NCBI GenBank assembly: GCA_900540685.1
Contig: UQGS01000007.1
Location: forward strand, 4,685-68,684
Length of the DNA: 64,000 nt
Origin: an uncultured Catenibacterium sp.
Lineage (GTDB): Bacteria > Bacillota_I > Bacilli_A > Erysipelotrichales > Coprobacillaceae
Direction of reading: 5' to 3'
Shown here: piece by piece, positions 33,862-43,105 of the stretch
Position numbering within the stretch: position 1 is the first letter of the stretch
Layout of the letters: each line of letters begins with the position of its first letter
Notes under the pieces: generated by a model
The model's database searches: none
What the model was told of the DNA's origin: nothing
The model's input: the letters and a program-made list of their open reading frames with translations, nothing else
Made by a program: the position numbers and the translations under genes

Positions 33862-35086
33862 AGATATGATTAATAACGAAGTACTTCTTCTTACCTCTTC
33901 TGATAACAGTGACCTTACCACCAAAAGCATTGTCTTTTGATACGACAAACTTTTCATCAGTCACCTTTTCACCATTCACAAGAACACTTCCGCCTTTAAC
34001 GAACTGTCTTGCTTCACGGTTACTAGAAGCAGCACCTGCTTTTACTAATACATTTAAGATCTGTTCATCTTCAGTTACATCAATACTTGGCACACCATTA
34101 AAGCACTGTTTAACCTGTTCATAAGTCATGCTCTTGATATCACCACTGAATAACTTTTCAGAAATGCTGACAGCTTCTTCATAAGCATCTGCACCATGAA
34201 TGAAAGTAATAACTTCTTTTGCAAGTGCTTTATGTGCTTTTCTTAAGTGTGGTTCATTCTTATTTGATTCTTCTAATGCTTCAATTTCTTCTTTAGATAA
34301 GAAAGTAAGGTATTTTAAGTAATCAATAACCTTGCTATCTTCACTGTTGATAAAGAACTGATACATTTCATATGGTGAAGTCTTTTCTCTATCTAGCCAG
34401 ATCGCATTTCCTTCTGATTTACCAAACTTAGTACCATCGCTCTTAGTAAGTAAAGGCATAGTGAATCCATATGCTTCATCACCAGTCTTCTTTCTAATTA
34501 ATTCAATACCTGCAGTGATATTACCCCACTGGTCCTGACCAGCTACCTGTAAATCACAGCCCTTATTTTCATGTAAGTAGTAGAAATCCATTGCCTGCAT
34601 GATCATATAAGAGAATTCAGTGAAAGTGATCCCTTCATCTAATCTTCTCTTGATGATATCCTTAGATAACATATAGTTGATATTGAAATATTTACCATAA
34701 TCTCTTAACCAGTCAATGAAGTTTAAATCCTTAGACCAGTCTAAGTTATTCACTACTTCAAAACCAAATAAGTCTTCAGCCTGCTTCTTTAAGCAGTCGA
34801 AGTTATGCTGTACTTGTTCTTTAGTGATCATTGGTCTTTCAGTTGTTGGCTTTGGATCTCCAATCTGTCCAGTTGCACCACCGACTAAAAGAATTGGATG
34901 ATGACCTGCATCCTTTAATCTCTTAGACATTAAGAAAGATGAGAAATGCCCAATATGTAAAGAATCCCCAGTTGGGTCAGTACCGATATAGAATGTCATT
35001 CCTCCTGCATTTAATTTGTCTTTTAAGTCTTCAGAACTTACATCTTTAATGAGGCCACGCCACACTAATTCATCATAAAATGTCAT
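33860..35086 (-). CDS. tyrS: tyrosine--tRNA ligase
   Basis: Class I synthetase, 408 aa. GTDPTGDSLHIGHF holds the HIGH motif, KFGKSEGNAIW the KMSKS-type loop, and the C-terminal 65 residues form an S4 RNA-binding domain (AGAASSNREARQFVKGGSV). It is preceded by a tyrosine T-box, whose specifier agrees. Confidence 0.97.
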   Translation of the reverse strand: MTFYDELVWRGLIKDVSSEDLKDKLNAGGMTFYIGTDPTGDSLHIGHFSSFLMSKRLKDAGHHPILLVGGATGQIGDPKPTTERPMITKEQVQHNFDCLKKQAEDLFGFEVVNNLDWSKDLNFIDWLRDYGKYFNINYMLSKDIIKRRLDEGITFTEFSYMIMQAMDFYYLHENKGCDLQVAGQDQWGNITAGIELIRKKTGDEAYGFTMPLLTKSDGTKFGKSEGNAIWLDREKTSPYEMYQFFINSEDSKVIDYLKYLTFLSKEEIEALEESNKNEPHLRKAHKALAKEVITFIHGADAYEEAVSISEKLFSGDIKSMTYEQVKQCFNGVPSIDVTEDEQILNVLVKAGAASSNREARQFVKGGSVLVNGEKVTDEKFVVSKDNAFGGKVTVIRRGKKKYFVINHI

Positions 35087-35097
35087 AATTTCCTCCT

Positions 35098-35347
35098 ATA
35101 ATATAAAAGAGAATCCATCCAAAGGACGAATTCTCGCGTTACCACCTTTATTCATGTCATAGACATGCTCTCTTGTTGATAACGGTGTACTCACCGTCTA
35201 GACTTTGCATCTAGAAGCTCCAAAGTGTATTCATTCATACTGCTGCACTTATTTTCACCAGCCATAAGTTCTCTAAACCAGCGCATATGAATTACTTGTC
35301 TTCTTCATCGCAACTAAAAGTCTACATGAATTCATGTTGTTTGTCAA
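35098..35347 (-). ncRNA. T-box riboswitch, tyrosine (specifier UAC)
   Basis: Promoter -35 TTGACA (35342-35347), 17-nt spacer, TAGACT (35319-35324), overlapping the start of the upstream intergenic region. The specifier UAC (Tyr) is at 35227-35229, read one nucleotide before CTTTGGAG. The antiterminator core AAAGGTGGTAACGCG is near 35130-35144 and the terminator stem GAGAATTCGTCC...GGATGGATTCTC ends in TTTTAT. tyrS follows directly. Confidence 0.93.
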
Positions 35348-35349
35348 TA

Positions 35350-36915
35350 TCAGCTTGTAAAGACACTTTCTAACATCAGTTTTGTTTCATCAAGATGGAA
35401 TGCATCAACTAAGACAATAACACGGTCTCCAGAAATAAGCTTGGTATCCCCTTTTGGAATGATTTCTTCTCCACCACGAATCACTGAAACAATTAGACTG
35501 CGGCGTGGAAGCTGTAAATCCTTAATATAATGATCACAGGCATTTGAACCAAAGCCAACTGTATAACCAATGAGTTCCTTACTATCTGCATATTCTTCCA
35601 TAGAATGATATGGCTGATTGTTTAAAAGATTTGTGAGAAGACTTTCATAAATTGGTTCACTATGTAAAAGGTTGGCTACATAGTAAGAAACAAATGATAC
35701 AAGGGCAATCGGCAAGAGCATCTTTAAAGTTCCACTCATTTCCGCAATCAGTACAATACCAGTAATAGGTGCTCTAACAATAGCACTAAAATAGGCAGCC
35801 ATAGCCATAATAATGAAGTTCATGAAATATTCTGAAGGAACACCGCACATAATAGCAACCTTACCTACGCTTGCACCAATGAGACTTCCTAAGATAAGTA
35901 GCGGAAAGAAGATACCTCCTGCAGCACCTGAACCAAATGAGACACATGAAATAAGAAGCTTTAATACAAATAATAAGACAAGTGTAGATAAAACAAGATT
36001 TGGTTCATTGAGATATTCTACAAGTTTATGTCCTCCACCCATGACAAGTGGGCAATAGAATCCTAAGATTCCAGATAATACTAAAGGAATAATGACTCTT
36101 TGATGTTTCTTTAAGAATGGTGTTTTCTTATAAAGTTTAATAGTTCCCATTGTAACCTTATTATAGAAAGCACCTAATACACCAGCGACAATACCTAGAA
36201 TAATGATCCAGATATAGTTCTTTAGAGGAAATGTTTCTTTAATAGAAAAAGCAAGGGTTGGTGATAAACCAAAGATATTTCTACTTAAGAAATCCGCTGT
36301 AATAGATGCAATCATAACAGAAACAAGTGCACTTGTAGAGAAGTTCTTATGAACTTCTTCTAAAGCAAACATGATACCTGCAAGAGGTGCATTGAATGCT
36401 GCAGATAAGCCGGCAGCTGCTCCTGCTGTCATTAAATAACGTTCTTCCGTTTTTACACGTTTTCCTTTTTGCGCAAGAGCCTTACCAACCATACCTCCTA
36501 GCTGGATACTTGGCCCTTCTCTACCAAGTGATAAACCACCAACTAACGCAAGTGATCCTGCGACAAACTTAGCAACTAATACTCTCCACCAGCATTCATC
36601 AATACGTCCCTGTACTTCTGCTTCTAGCTGTGGAATACCAGAACCCCCAATCATGGGTTCCCACTTTAAAAAGAGTGAAATAATAAGACCTAATACAATT
36701 AGACCGATAATCCATAAAGGCCAATAAGACACATTTTGTGCCACAAAGTCCCTTATAGTGAAATAAATAGATTCTGCATTGGATAAAACCAGACGATATA
36801 TGATACAGACAGCACCTGATGCGATACCAACAAGTAACCCTTCATAAGCTAAACGCTTATTGAGTTTACTTCTTTCTCGTAATATATTTGCAGTATCAGA
36901 TTGATTTTTAAGCAT
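35350..36915 (-). CDS. ClC-family chloride channel/antiporter with TrkA_C domain
   Basis: 521 aa, about ten to twelve membrane segments. The ClC selectivity motifs are visible: GSGIPQLE, GREGPSIQLGG and GSGAAGGIFFPLL. Glu in GREGP corresponds to the gating glutamate. The C-terminal 85 residues form a soluble TrkA_C/RCK-like domain (PRRSLIVSVIRGGEEIIPKGD), a common regulatory addition. It is transcribed alone with a GGGAGG ribosome binding site. Ion transported and coupling are inferred from the family. Confidence 0.93.
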   Translation of the reverse strand: MLKNQSDTANILRERSKLNKRLAYEGLLVGIASGAVCIIYRLVLSNAESIYFTIRDFVAQNVSYWPLWIIGLIVLGLIISLFLKWEPMIGGSGIPQLEAEVQGRIDECWWRVLVAKFVAGSLALVGGLSLGREGPSIQLGGMVGKALAQKGKRVKTEERYLMTAGAAAGLSAAFNAPLAGIMFALEEVHKNFSTSALVSVMIASITADFLSRNIFGLSPTLAFSIKETFPLKNYIWIIILGIVAGVLGAFYNKVTMGTIKLYKKTPFLKKHQRVIIPLVLSGILGFYCPLVMGGGHKLVEYLNEPNLVLSTLVLLFVLKLLISCVSFGSGAAGGIFFPLLILGSLIGASVGKVAIMCGVPSEYFMNFIIMAMAAYFSAIVRAPITGIVLIAEMSGTLKMLLPIALVSFVSYYVANLLHSEPIYESLLTNLLNNQPYHSMEEYADSKELIGYTVGFGSNACDHYIKDLQLPRRSLIVSVIRGGEEIIPKGDTKLISGDRVIVLVDAFHLDETKLMLESVFTS

Positions 36916-36977
36916 ATATAATCCTCCCAGTAATTATAATGACTGATATTATTTTAACACAATCTAAACGTGTAAAA

Positions 36978-36997
36978 AAGGATGCCTCAGCATCCTT
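36978..36997 (-). terminator. terminator after ccpA
   Basis: 8-bp stem AAGGATGC/GCATCCTT with a 4-nt loop, then T6 on the minus strand. Confidence 0.88.
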
Positions 36998-37003
36998 CTT
37001 TAG

Positions 37004-38008
37004 TTATTTAGTTGTATCACGCTTGATGAATGTATAATGCATTGGCACTTCAGCTTCATCAATTTCTTCATGATTTAAGATCTTTGTAAGAAGTCTGATT
37101 GCGATGGCACCCATATCATATACAGGCACATGAATAGTAGTAAGAGGTGGACGACAGATAGTTGCATAGCTTGTATCCATCATACCAACAACCTGCATTT
37201 CTTCAGGTACATTGATACCATGATCAATGGCTGCATTTACAACAGCAACTGCTTCCTTGTCATAACCAGTTAAAACTACATCATGCTTATGAGTACTGAA
37301 ATATTCATTTAACTGAGGATAGCTTTCTTCATAGTGGTTTGATACATCCACAATATAGTCTTCAGGAAGTGTTTCACCACTATCTTTGAATGCTTCTTCA
37401 ATACCTTTCGCAAAATCATTTAAGTCAACTAAGTTCTGAGTTGCTCTTACAAAGCAGATATCTTTCTTGCCCTGTTCAATAAACTGTTTAGTCATATCAT
37501 ATGCGATACTCTTTGCATCAACATATACAGAACAGATATCTTCATCAGAAATCTTATACCCAACAACAACCGCAGGAATACGGTATTTTTTAATGAGATC
37601 AATTTCTTTATCAATACAGTTGTTATTGAATAATACAACACCATCAGCTCTTGACTTAATAACCTTTTCAATAACTTCTTCAATAGGGTTACCTAAACCA
37701 AGTTCATCTGTTGTATACATAATGATATTGAAGTCTAAAGTACGTCCAGTATCTCCAATACCACCAATCATATCTTTTACATGTCCAAAAAGTGACTGTG
37801 GGAAAACAACCGCAATAGTTGTAGTTTTACTAGTTGCAAGACCTCTTGCAATCTGATTAGGCTTGAAATCGAGTCGTTTAATTGTTTCAAGTACACGTTC
37901 TCTTGTTGCAGGCTTTACAACATTTGAACCATTAATTACTCTTGAAACTGTTGCAAGTGAAACATCAGCTGCTTCTGCAACATCATAGATTGTTACTTTC
38001 TTCTTCAT
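37004..38008 (-). CDS. ccpA: catabolite control protein A (LacI/GalR family)
   Basis: 334 aa. The N-terminal LacI helix-turn-helix (TIYDVAEAADVSLATVSRV) is followed by the hinge VLETIKRLDFKPNQIARGLA and a periplasmic-binding-type core. The C-terminal segment RPPLTTIHVPVYDMGAIAIRLL matches CcpA closely. Synteny with murC-ytxG-ytxH-ccpA in Bacillus supports the assignment. The ATG at 38008 follows AAGGA; a 7-residue extension is rejected. A cre-like site is found upstream of pfkA. Confidence 0.9.
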   Translation of the reverse strand: MKKKVTIYDVAEAADVSLATVSRVINGSNVVKPATRERVLETIKRLDFKPNQIARGLATSKTTTIAVVFPQSLFGHVKDMIGGIGDTGRTLDFNIIMYTTDELGLGNPIEEVIEKVIKSRADGVVLFNNNCIDKEIDLIKKYRIPAVVVGYKISDEDICSVYVDAKSIAYDMTKQFIEQGKKDICFVRATQNLVDLNDFAKGIEEAFKDSGETLPEDYIVDVSNHYEESYPQLNEYFSTHKHDVVLTGYDKEAVAVVNAAIDHGINVPEEMQVVGMMDTSYATICRPPLTTIHVPVYDMGAIAIRLLTKILNHEEIDEAEVPMHYTFIKRDTTK

Positions 38009-38009
38009 A

Positions 38010-38489
38010 CTAGTCCTTGATTTCCTCAATCATTTCATCTAGCTGTTTTTCAACATCATCGATTTCCTGATCAATGGCATCTTCATCAATCATAGCAGCC
38101 TTATCGTTAATCATTGTTTTAACTTCGTCGATTTTCTGATTTACACGTCCAGTTACTTCTACAACTGAACCTTTTACCTTTTCAAAATTATCACTAGATT
38201 TTACTTTTTCTGCAAGAACTTCTAATTTCTTCTGGACTTCATCTACTTTTTCTTTAGTAGTTTCTTTAAAATCATCAGGATCAAATTCATCTACTGACTT
38301 TTTAATATTTTCAATTGTTTCACCTAATTTAGCTTCTACATCTTCTCTAGTAAGACCTGCTAAGTAGTCATAAGTTGATTTTGATTTAGCTTTAATGTCT
38401 TCTCTTAATTCGCTACCTTTTTTAGGTGCAAATAAAACACCTGCTAAAACACCTAATCCTACTCCGAATAATACTTTTCCGAATTTCAT
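38010..38489 (-). CDS. ytxH: YtxH-like membrane-associated protein
   Basis: 159 aa. The glycine-rich N-terminal hydrophobic helix LFGVGLGVLAGVLFAPKKG defines YtxH domains. The rest is a charged, heptad-like coiled coil. Function is unclear; in Bacillus the ytxG-ytxH pair is stress-induced. It lies between ytxG and ccpA, with 1 nt to the ccpA start. Confidence 0.88.
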   Translation of the reverse strand: MKFGKVLFGVGLGVLAGVLFAPKKGSELREDIKAKSKSTYDYLAGLTREDVEAKLGETIENIKKSVDEFDPDDFKETTKEKVDEVQKKLEVLAEKVKSSDNFEKVKGSVVEVTGRVNQKIDEVKTMINDKAAMIDEDAIDQEIDDVEKQLDEMIEEIKD

Positions 38490-38500
38490 AATTATACCTC

Positions 38501-38797
38501 CTATTTTTTCTTTAATATGTTTTTCAAGCCTAATACCGTTCCTAAAACACCTGCACCTGATCTCTTCTTATTAAAAATACCGCTGACTACATTGATAGGT
38601 TCATTGAGCTTATCCATTTTATAGTTGATATCATCCACTGTGACATTTACTTTAGAAACTGTTGTTTCTAAATGCTGTGCCAAATGGCTGACATCCTTTA
38701 AAGTTGTAAGTGCATGGATAAGAAATACGCCTAGTGACACTAATGCGAATACACCAGCGAGCACTAGAATACATAGACAAATTGTTAAGATATCCAC
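38501..38797 (-). CDS. ytxG: DUF948 (YtxG-like) membrane protein
   Basis: 98 aa. One N-terminal membrane segment (about 5-28), then an amphipathic helical stretch (KVNVTVDDINYKMDKLNEPI) typical of DUF948. The C-terminus is basic. Identification rests on this pattern and the murC-ytxG-ytxH order. Confidence 0.85.
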   Translation of the reverse strand: MDILTICLCILVLAGVFALVSLGVFLIHALTTLKDVSHLAQHLETTVSKVNVTVDDINYKMDKLNEPINVVSGIFNKKRSGAGVLGTVLGLKNILKKK

Positions 38798-38808
38798 GGG
38801 ATGTCCTC

Positions 38809-40119
38809 CTATGCCTTTTCTTTTTCCTTAATAACTAGATCTTCTAACTTATAAATATCCTTAGGACTCATAAATAAGAATACTGCATTATCATATTGTG
38901 CTAGTTCCTTAGCACCTGCTTCATCTTCAGTCACTACTTTAGAACGAGGTAGGTTCTTAGTAATAACACTGACATCAATATCAATGCCTGGTTCCTTTGG
39001 TGCATTTGCTGGGAAATCTACAAAATATGGATGATCTGCCATATCCATGATTCTTGCATAATCCTTCGCAAATCTTAAACCACGAGAATATCTATCTGGC
39101 TGATATACGGCTACAATCTGTTTACCAGGGAAACGAGTTCTTGTTTCTTCAATAACATATTTAATAGCAGTTGGATGATGTGCATAATCATCAACATATA
39201 CGTTATTTCCTACTTCTTTGACTGCATAACGTCTCTTAGTTCCTTCAAATGTACTTAACTGACTTTGCATATAATCAAAATCCATACCTTCAAGATAACC
39301 TAAAGTAATAACACCTAATGTGTTATAAAGTGTATGCATACCATAGAATGGTAAAGTGAAATGCCCAAAAAGATCGCCATAGATATATACATCAAATGAA
39401 AGACCTTTTTCATTATTAATTACGTTCTTAGCCTGAACATCATTGCCATCTTTTACACCGAATTTTACAACTCTCTTTGTATAATTCAAATGAGGAAGAT
39501 GTGGATCATCACCCCAGATAACAATAGCCTTTTTAGCCTGGTTGGCATATTTTTCAAAAGACTGTTCATACTGTTCCATTGACTTGAAATAGTCTACATG
39601 GTCCATTTCAATGTTGTTGATATAAGAATAATCTGGATGATACCATAAGAAATGATCCTTATATTCGCAACATTCAGCTACAAAGTACTTAGCACCCTTA
39701 GTGGCATAACCAGTACCATCACCAATTAATACATTTGTCTTATCATAATCTTTAAATAAATGATAAGCCATACCTGTAGTAGAAGTCTTACCATGTGTAC
39801 CTGCAATACCGATAGTAATATGATCATCCATAAGCTTAGCTAGGAAATCATAATAGTGGTGAATTGTCACATTAGGATTATCTTCTGCAGCAGCCACTTC
39901 TTCATTAGAACGGTCAAATGCATTCCCTACAATAACATCCATACCGTCTTTAATGTTGTCTTTATTAAATGAATAGATAGGAATATTTCTTTCTCTTAAG
40001 CCATCTTCAAGGAAGATATACTTATCAATATCACTTCCTGCGACTTCATAACCTAAATCATATAAGATTCTTGCAAGAGAAGCCATTCCTGAACCTTTAA
40101 TACCTATAAAATAATACAT
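38809..40119 (-). CDS. murC: UDP-N-acetylmuramate--L-alanine ligase
   Basis: 436 aa Mur ligase adding the first L-Ala to UDP-MurNAc. N-terminal GIKGSGMASLARIL, ATP-binding GTHGKTSTTGM, the central NIEMDHVDYF motif and DDYAHHPTAI in the C-terminal domain are all diagnostic. GAGGTGA precedes the ATG. It heads the murC-ytxG-ytxH-ccpA run. Confidence 0.97.
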   Translation of the reverse strand: MYYFIGIKGSGMASLARILYDLGYEVAGSDIDKYIFLEDGLRERNIPIYSFNKDNIKDGMDVIVGNAFDRSNEEVAAAEDNPNVTIHHYYDFLAKLMDDHITIGIAGTHGKTSTTGMAYHLFKDYDKTNVLIGDGTGYATKGAKYFVAECCEYKDHFLWYHPDYSYINNIEMDHVDYFKSMEQYEQSFEKYANQAKKAIVIWGDDPHLPHLNYTKRVVKFGVKDGNDVQAKNVINNEKGLSFDVYIYGDLFGHFTLPFYGMHTLYNTLGVITLGYLEGMDFDYMQSQLSTFEGTKRRYAVKEVGNNVYVDDYAHHPTAIKYVIEETRTRFPGKQIVAVYQPDRYSRGLRFAKDYARIMDMADHPYFVDFPANAPKEPGIDIDVSVITKNLPRSKVVTEDEAGAKELAQYDNAVFLFMSPKDIYKLEDLVIKEKEKA

Positions 40120-40195
40120 ATTTTGTCACCTCGATAATATATTAACACAAATTAAATAATGATTACATAGATATCACTTAAAAATGAAAGTATTT

Positions 40196-40822
40196 TCATG
40201 AATTGGTAAGAAAAGGGTCGTCAATCGTAAAAGTTGGTGTATCAAATATGTCACTTTCACGTAAATGAATCGTTAATACCTGTTCAATAGTAAGTCCTAT
40301 TGTTTCACCATCTTTAAATGTCACATCATTCATAATAACATAGAGTGCTGTATCTTTAATGAAGTCTAATACTTCCATAGGTTCTCCTATAGAAGTAAGT
40401 TCTATTTCATGATAACCTAGCTTTTCAAGACCATCTGTATACGCCCCTACCCCATTATCTAATGGATATAAACCAAACCAGATGATGTTGTAAATAGGAA
40501 ACATATCCTGATCAATCATCTTAGCCATTGTTTGATAAAAGGATGGTTCATAGATGACATCATTCATATAAACCCCTACAACATTCTCATCAATATTTGA
40601 ACATACTTCTTCTACAAATAAAGGACAGTCTGTCTGAATTGTTTCAATCGTCTTATGGATATGAATCATTCCCCTATGATTTTTAGTACATGCATCTGCC
40701 TCTTCCCACATAAAGTTACTTAAAGCTGCATTAAGACGTACTTCCTCATCTAATGGTTGATTAATATAATCAGCTGTTTCAATTAATGGTTCTTTGACTA
40801 ATAAAAATACATCTAATTCCAT
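40196..40822 (-). CDS. DUF4261 domain-containing protein
   Basis: 208 aa, acidic, soluble. The C-terminal half (LEKLGYHEIELTSIGEPMEV followed by YVIMNDVTFKDGETIG) resembles DUF4261, a domain seen in SseB-like and immunity-type contexts; its function is unknown. Its start lies 2 nt after the HAD hydrolase stop and it carries its own GGGAG site. The family assignment is from memory of the pattern. Confidence 0.65.
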   Translation of the reverse strand: MELDVFLLVKEPLIETADYINQPLDEEVRLNAALSNFMWEEADACTKNHRGMIHIHKTIETIQTDCPLFVEEVCSNIDENVVGVYMNDVIYEPSFYQTMAKMIDQDMFPIYNIIWFGLYPLDNGVGAYTDGLEKLGYHEIELTSIGEPMEVLDFIKDTALYVIMNDVTFKDGETIGLTIEQVLTIHLRESDIFDTPTFTIDDPFLTNS

Positions 40823-40824
40823 CT

Positions 40825-41484
40825 TTACTCTCCCTTAAACAATAAGTCTTCTAACTCTTTTACAGATTCGACATAATAAGTACATTTATTCTTAATATCT
40901 TCTTTGATTTCCTTGATATCATGAGCCCATCCAGCCCCACATGCATCAACATGTGCATCTCGTGCCATCTGTATACCTGGTAATAAGTCATCTACAAGTA
41001 AGACATCTTCTTTACTTAAATGAAGTTCTTCAATAATGCTTTCAACAGGCCAAATAGATGGTTTTCGCTTTTCAGGAGGTAATTCCCACCCATATACAAT
41101 AGAAGGCTCAGGTAAGTCATTATTCTTATAATCACGAATGATTGTATGCTTCATTGAATGAGAAATAACACAGATAATGCCACCTTCATTCACATAACGC
41201 CATAACAAATCATGAATTCCATCAAAACAGACAGGGGCATGATCACGAATATAAGACTGCCAGTTACTTTCCTGTATATGCATTTCTTCTTCAGTGAACT
41301 TTAGTATATCAAAACATAATGCAGTGAAACCCGGATTATAATTATACTTAAAATAATCTTCACAAGTCATAGTAACACCTGGACGCAATTTACTTAATGA
41401 ATCTAAGAATGCAGGAAAGTTCACTGTACGTGTACTATCTACAATCGTATCATCATGATCTAGTATTAAACATTTATATTTCAT
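40825..41484 (-). CDS. HAD superfamily hydrolase
   Basis: 219 aa. HAD motif I is DHDDTIVDST (residues 9-18; nucleophile Asp 9), motif II VISHS, motif III Lys in PPEKRKPS and motif IV LLVDDLLPG. The alpha-helical cap after motif I is of phosphoglycolate phosphatase type. Substrate unknown. Its ribosome binding site AAAGGAG lies in the end of the GNAT gene, which it overlaps by 11 nt. Confidence 0.85.
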   Translation of the reverse strand: MKYKCLILDHDDTIVDSTRTVNFPAFLDSLSKLRPGVTMTCEDYFKYNYNPGFTALCFDILKFTEEEMHIQESNWQSYIRDHAPVCFDGIHDLLWRYVNEGGIICVISHSMKHTIIRDYKNNDLPEPSIVYGWELPPEKRKPSIWPVESIIEELHLSKEDVLLVDDLLPGIQMARDAHVDACGAGWAHDIKEIKEDIKNKCTYYVESVKELEDLLFKGE

Positions 41485-41962
41485 TTGTATCTCCTTTTTG
41501 ATATGCCAAACATGTTATACCCTGTGTATTTATTATTTTGCCACACTGTTTAAATCCACAGGATTCTAATAAATTCTGCATAGGAATATTCTTAATTCCT
41601 GTATCCATCTTTAAATTAGGCATCTGACTATAAGCCCAGTTTAAGATAAACTTGCAGGCACCTTTTACAATATGTGCTGAAACAACACGATGAACAACAC
41701 CATAAGGTGCATTATTGAGCCATTGCCCCTCTATTTCCTTATAATCTTGATCTTCTTCTATCGCATAATAGAAAACAGCAGCAATTTGACCTTCATACAT
41801 ACATAAATACATCTTATCTATATCTTTAGTAATCAATTCTTTTGAAGGATAACCTACAGGCCATTGATCTTTATTGCCATGATTATCCATGAATATCTTT
41901 GCTTCTTTATACAGACTCATTATTTCATCTATTTGAGTCCTATCTGCTTTTCTTATTTCCAT
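41474..41962 (-). CDS. GNAT family N-acetyltransferase
   Basis: 162 aa. The pattern is a GNAT fold: N-terminal IRKADRTQIDEIMSLY, a central strand MYEGQIAAVFYYAI, VHRVVSAHIVKGACKFILNW around the acetyl-CoA site and KNIPMQNLLESCGFKQCG near the C-terminus. Substrate unknown. First of a GNAT-HAD-DUF4261 run. Confidence 0.82.
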   Translation of the reverse strand: MEIRKADRTQIDEIMSLYKEAKIFMDNHGNKDQWPVGYPSKELITKDIDKMYLCMYEGQIAAVFYYAIEEDQDYKEIEGQWLNNAPYGVVHRVVSAHIVKGACKFILNWAYSQMPNLKMDTGIKNIPMQNLLESCGFKQCGKIINTQGITCLAYQKGDTNEI

Positions 41963-41999
41963 AGTTAACTCCTCTGATTTATATCATAACACAAAAAAA

Positions 42000-42019
42000 G
42001 GTCTGAAAAAATCCAGACC
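42000..42019 (-). terminator. terminator after the 42.0-42.6 kb gene
   Basis: 6-bp stem GGTCTG/CAGACC followed by T7 on the minus strand, just past the stop. Confidence 0.75.
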
Positions 42020-42025
42020 CCCATA

Positions 42026-42565
42026 TTACATAATTTCTACTATTGTTCTTTCTATCGTAACAGATGGATTCTCATCAAAATCATTCAATATATCTTTACC
42101 ATCATCTATTACATTCAACGTATCATGTCCTTTATGGATTTCAATTTCCATTGAAAACCAACAATCCTGTTTTTCAAAGCAGAGTTCAAAACCATCAAAA
42201 TAGAACACAATAGCTTTCGTCTCCCACATGTCATAATTTTCAGAAAAAGTATGATCATTAACTAGTACAACTTTCTGCACTGGCTCATTAATATATATTT
42301 CTTTAATATCATTATTGAACCTTGGCTCAACTTCTGTCCAATTGGATTTAGAGATACTTAATATAGTTGCTTCACCATCTAATCCAAAATAATCTAATGC
42401 CTCATAATCATTCACTAATTCAAATACCTGTTGATTAATCTCAAATCCCAAGATACCTGTTACAGAATCTGCAATGATAAAATCTGCATGTTTGTATTTT
42501 GTGAAAGTATTTCTTATAAATGATTTGATCAATTCTGTGTCAAACCTAAAATCATACTGTTTCAT
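42026..42565 (-). CDS. unrecognised acidic protein
   Basis: 179 aa, acidic, rich in aromatic residues and predicted beta strands (VVLVNDHTFSENYDMWETKA), no membrane segment. The ATG at 42565 is chosen because AAAGGA precedes it; the longer form would need TTG without a site. It follows the 42591-43022 ORF by 25 nt, and both are more AT-rich than their neighbours. Size, charge and pairing recall small immunity-type proteins, but I see no toxin gene. Confidence 0.7.
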   Translation of the reverse strand: MKQYDFRFDTELIKSFIRNTFTKYKHADFIIADSVTGILGFEINQQVFELVNDYEALDYFGLDGEATILSISKSNWTEVEPRFNNDIKEIYINEPVQKVVLVNDHTFSENYDMWETKAIVFYFDGFELCFEKQDCWFSMEIEIHKGHDTLNVIDDGKDILNDFDENPSVTIERTIVEIM

Positions 42566-42590
42566 TATTATTTTCCTTTTCAAAAAGATA

Positions 42591-43022
42591 CTAATTCTTG
42601 TTATGAGCTAATCTTATCATATTTTCATCTAATGTCGTACGTGAATTTTCCAAATTATATTTTTTAGCCCAATCTTTATAATGCTGATCCATGTATTCCT
42701 TCAATTCACTAATCGATTTTGTTTTGAATAAATCAACAAGATTCACATCATCAATAATCTTGATGGTTTCATCTAATTTCAAGATAAATTGAGATGCATT
42801 CTCAAGATCAAGGATTTCAAATAAGTAAGTATTTGTAGTATTCACAACATTCGAATCTACATAATAATTAAAATAAATACTCAATACACCCGCATCACGA
42901 TGTGCCATGAACCCTTTCATTCCATCTTTTAAAAATCCAACAGAGGGATTATAAATTCTATTAATAGGTAAAATCTTAATGCTTATAATACTGCTTAAAG
43001 GAATTAAAACATCTTCTTTCAA
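42591..43022 (-). CDS. unrecognised protein with doubtful start
   Basis: 143 aa. The start would be TTG at 43022 with no visible ribosome binding site and an in-frame stop two codons earlier. It could be a 5'-truncated gene, or its start could differ. The middle (GVLSIYFNYYVDSN) looks like beta strands; the C-terminus is helical. No family recognised. It lies between the peptidase terminator and the acidic protein. Confidence 0.55.
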   Translation of the reverse strand: MKEDVLIPLSSIISIKILPINRIYNPSVGFLKDGMKGFMAHRDAGVLSIYFNYYVDSNVVNTTNTYLFEILDLENASQFILKLDETIKIIDDVNLVDLFKTKSISELKEYMDQHYKDWAKKYNLENSRTTLDENMIRLAHNKN

Positions 43023-43065
43023 TTCATTTCAGTTTTTCAAGAAATCTTTCAGCAAGCAAAAAAAA

Positions 43066-43093
43066 GAATAGCCAGGCAACATCCTAACTATCC
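43066..43093 (-). terminator. terminator after the Xaa-Pro peptidase
   Basis: 11-bp stem with three G-U pairs (GGATAGTTAGG with CCTGGCTATTC, 6-nt loop) followed by T8 on the minus strand. It ends the hisS-aspS-peptidase unit. Confidence 0.88.
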
Positions 43094-43105
43094 TTTCTAC
43101 ATGAA

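Noticed and set aside
37467..37856. 129-aa plus-strand ORF opposite ccpA
   Set aside because: Shadow of ccpA; no independent signals.
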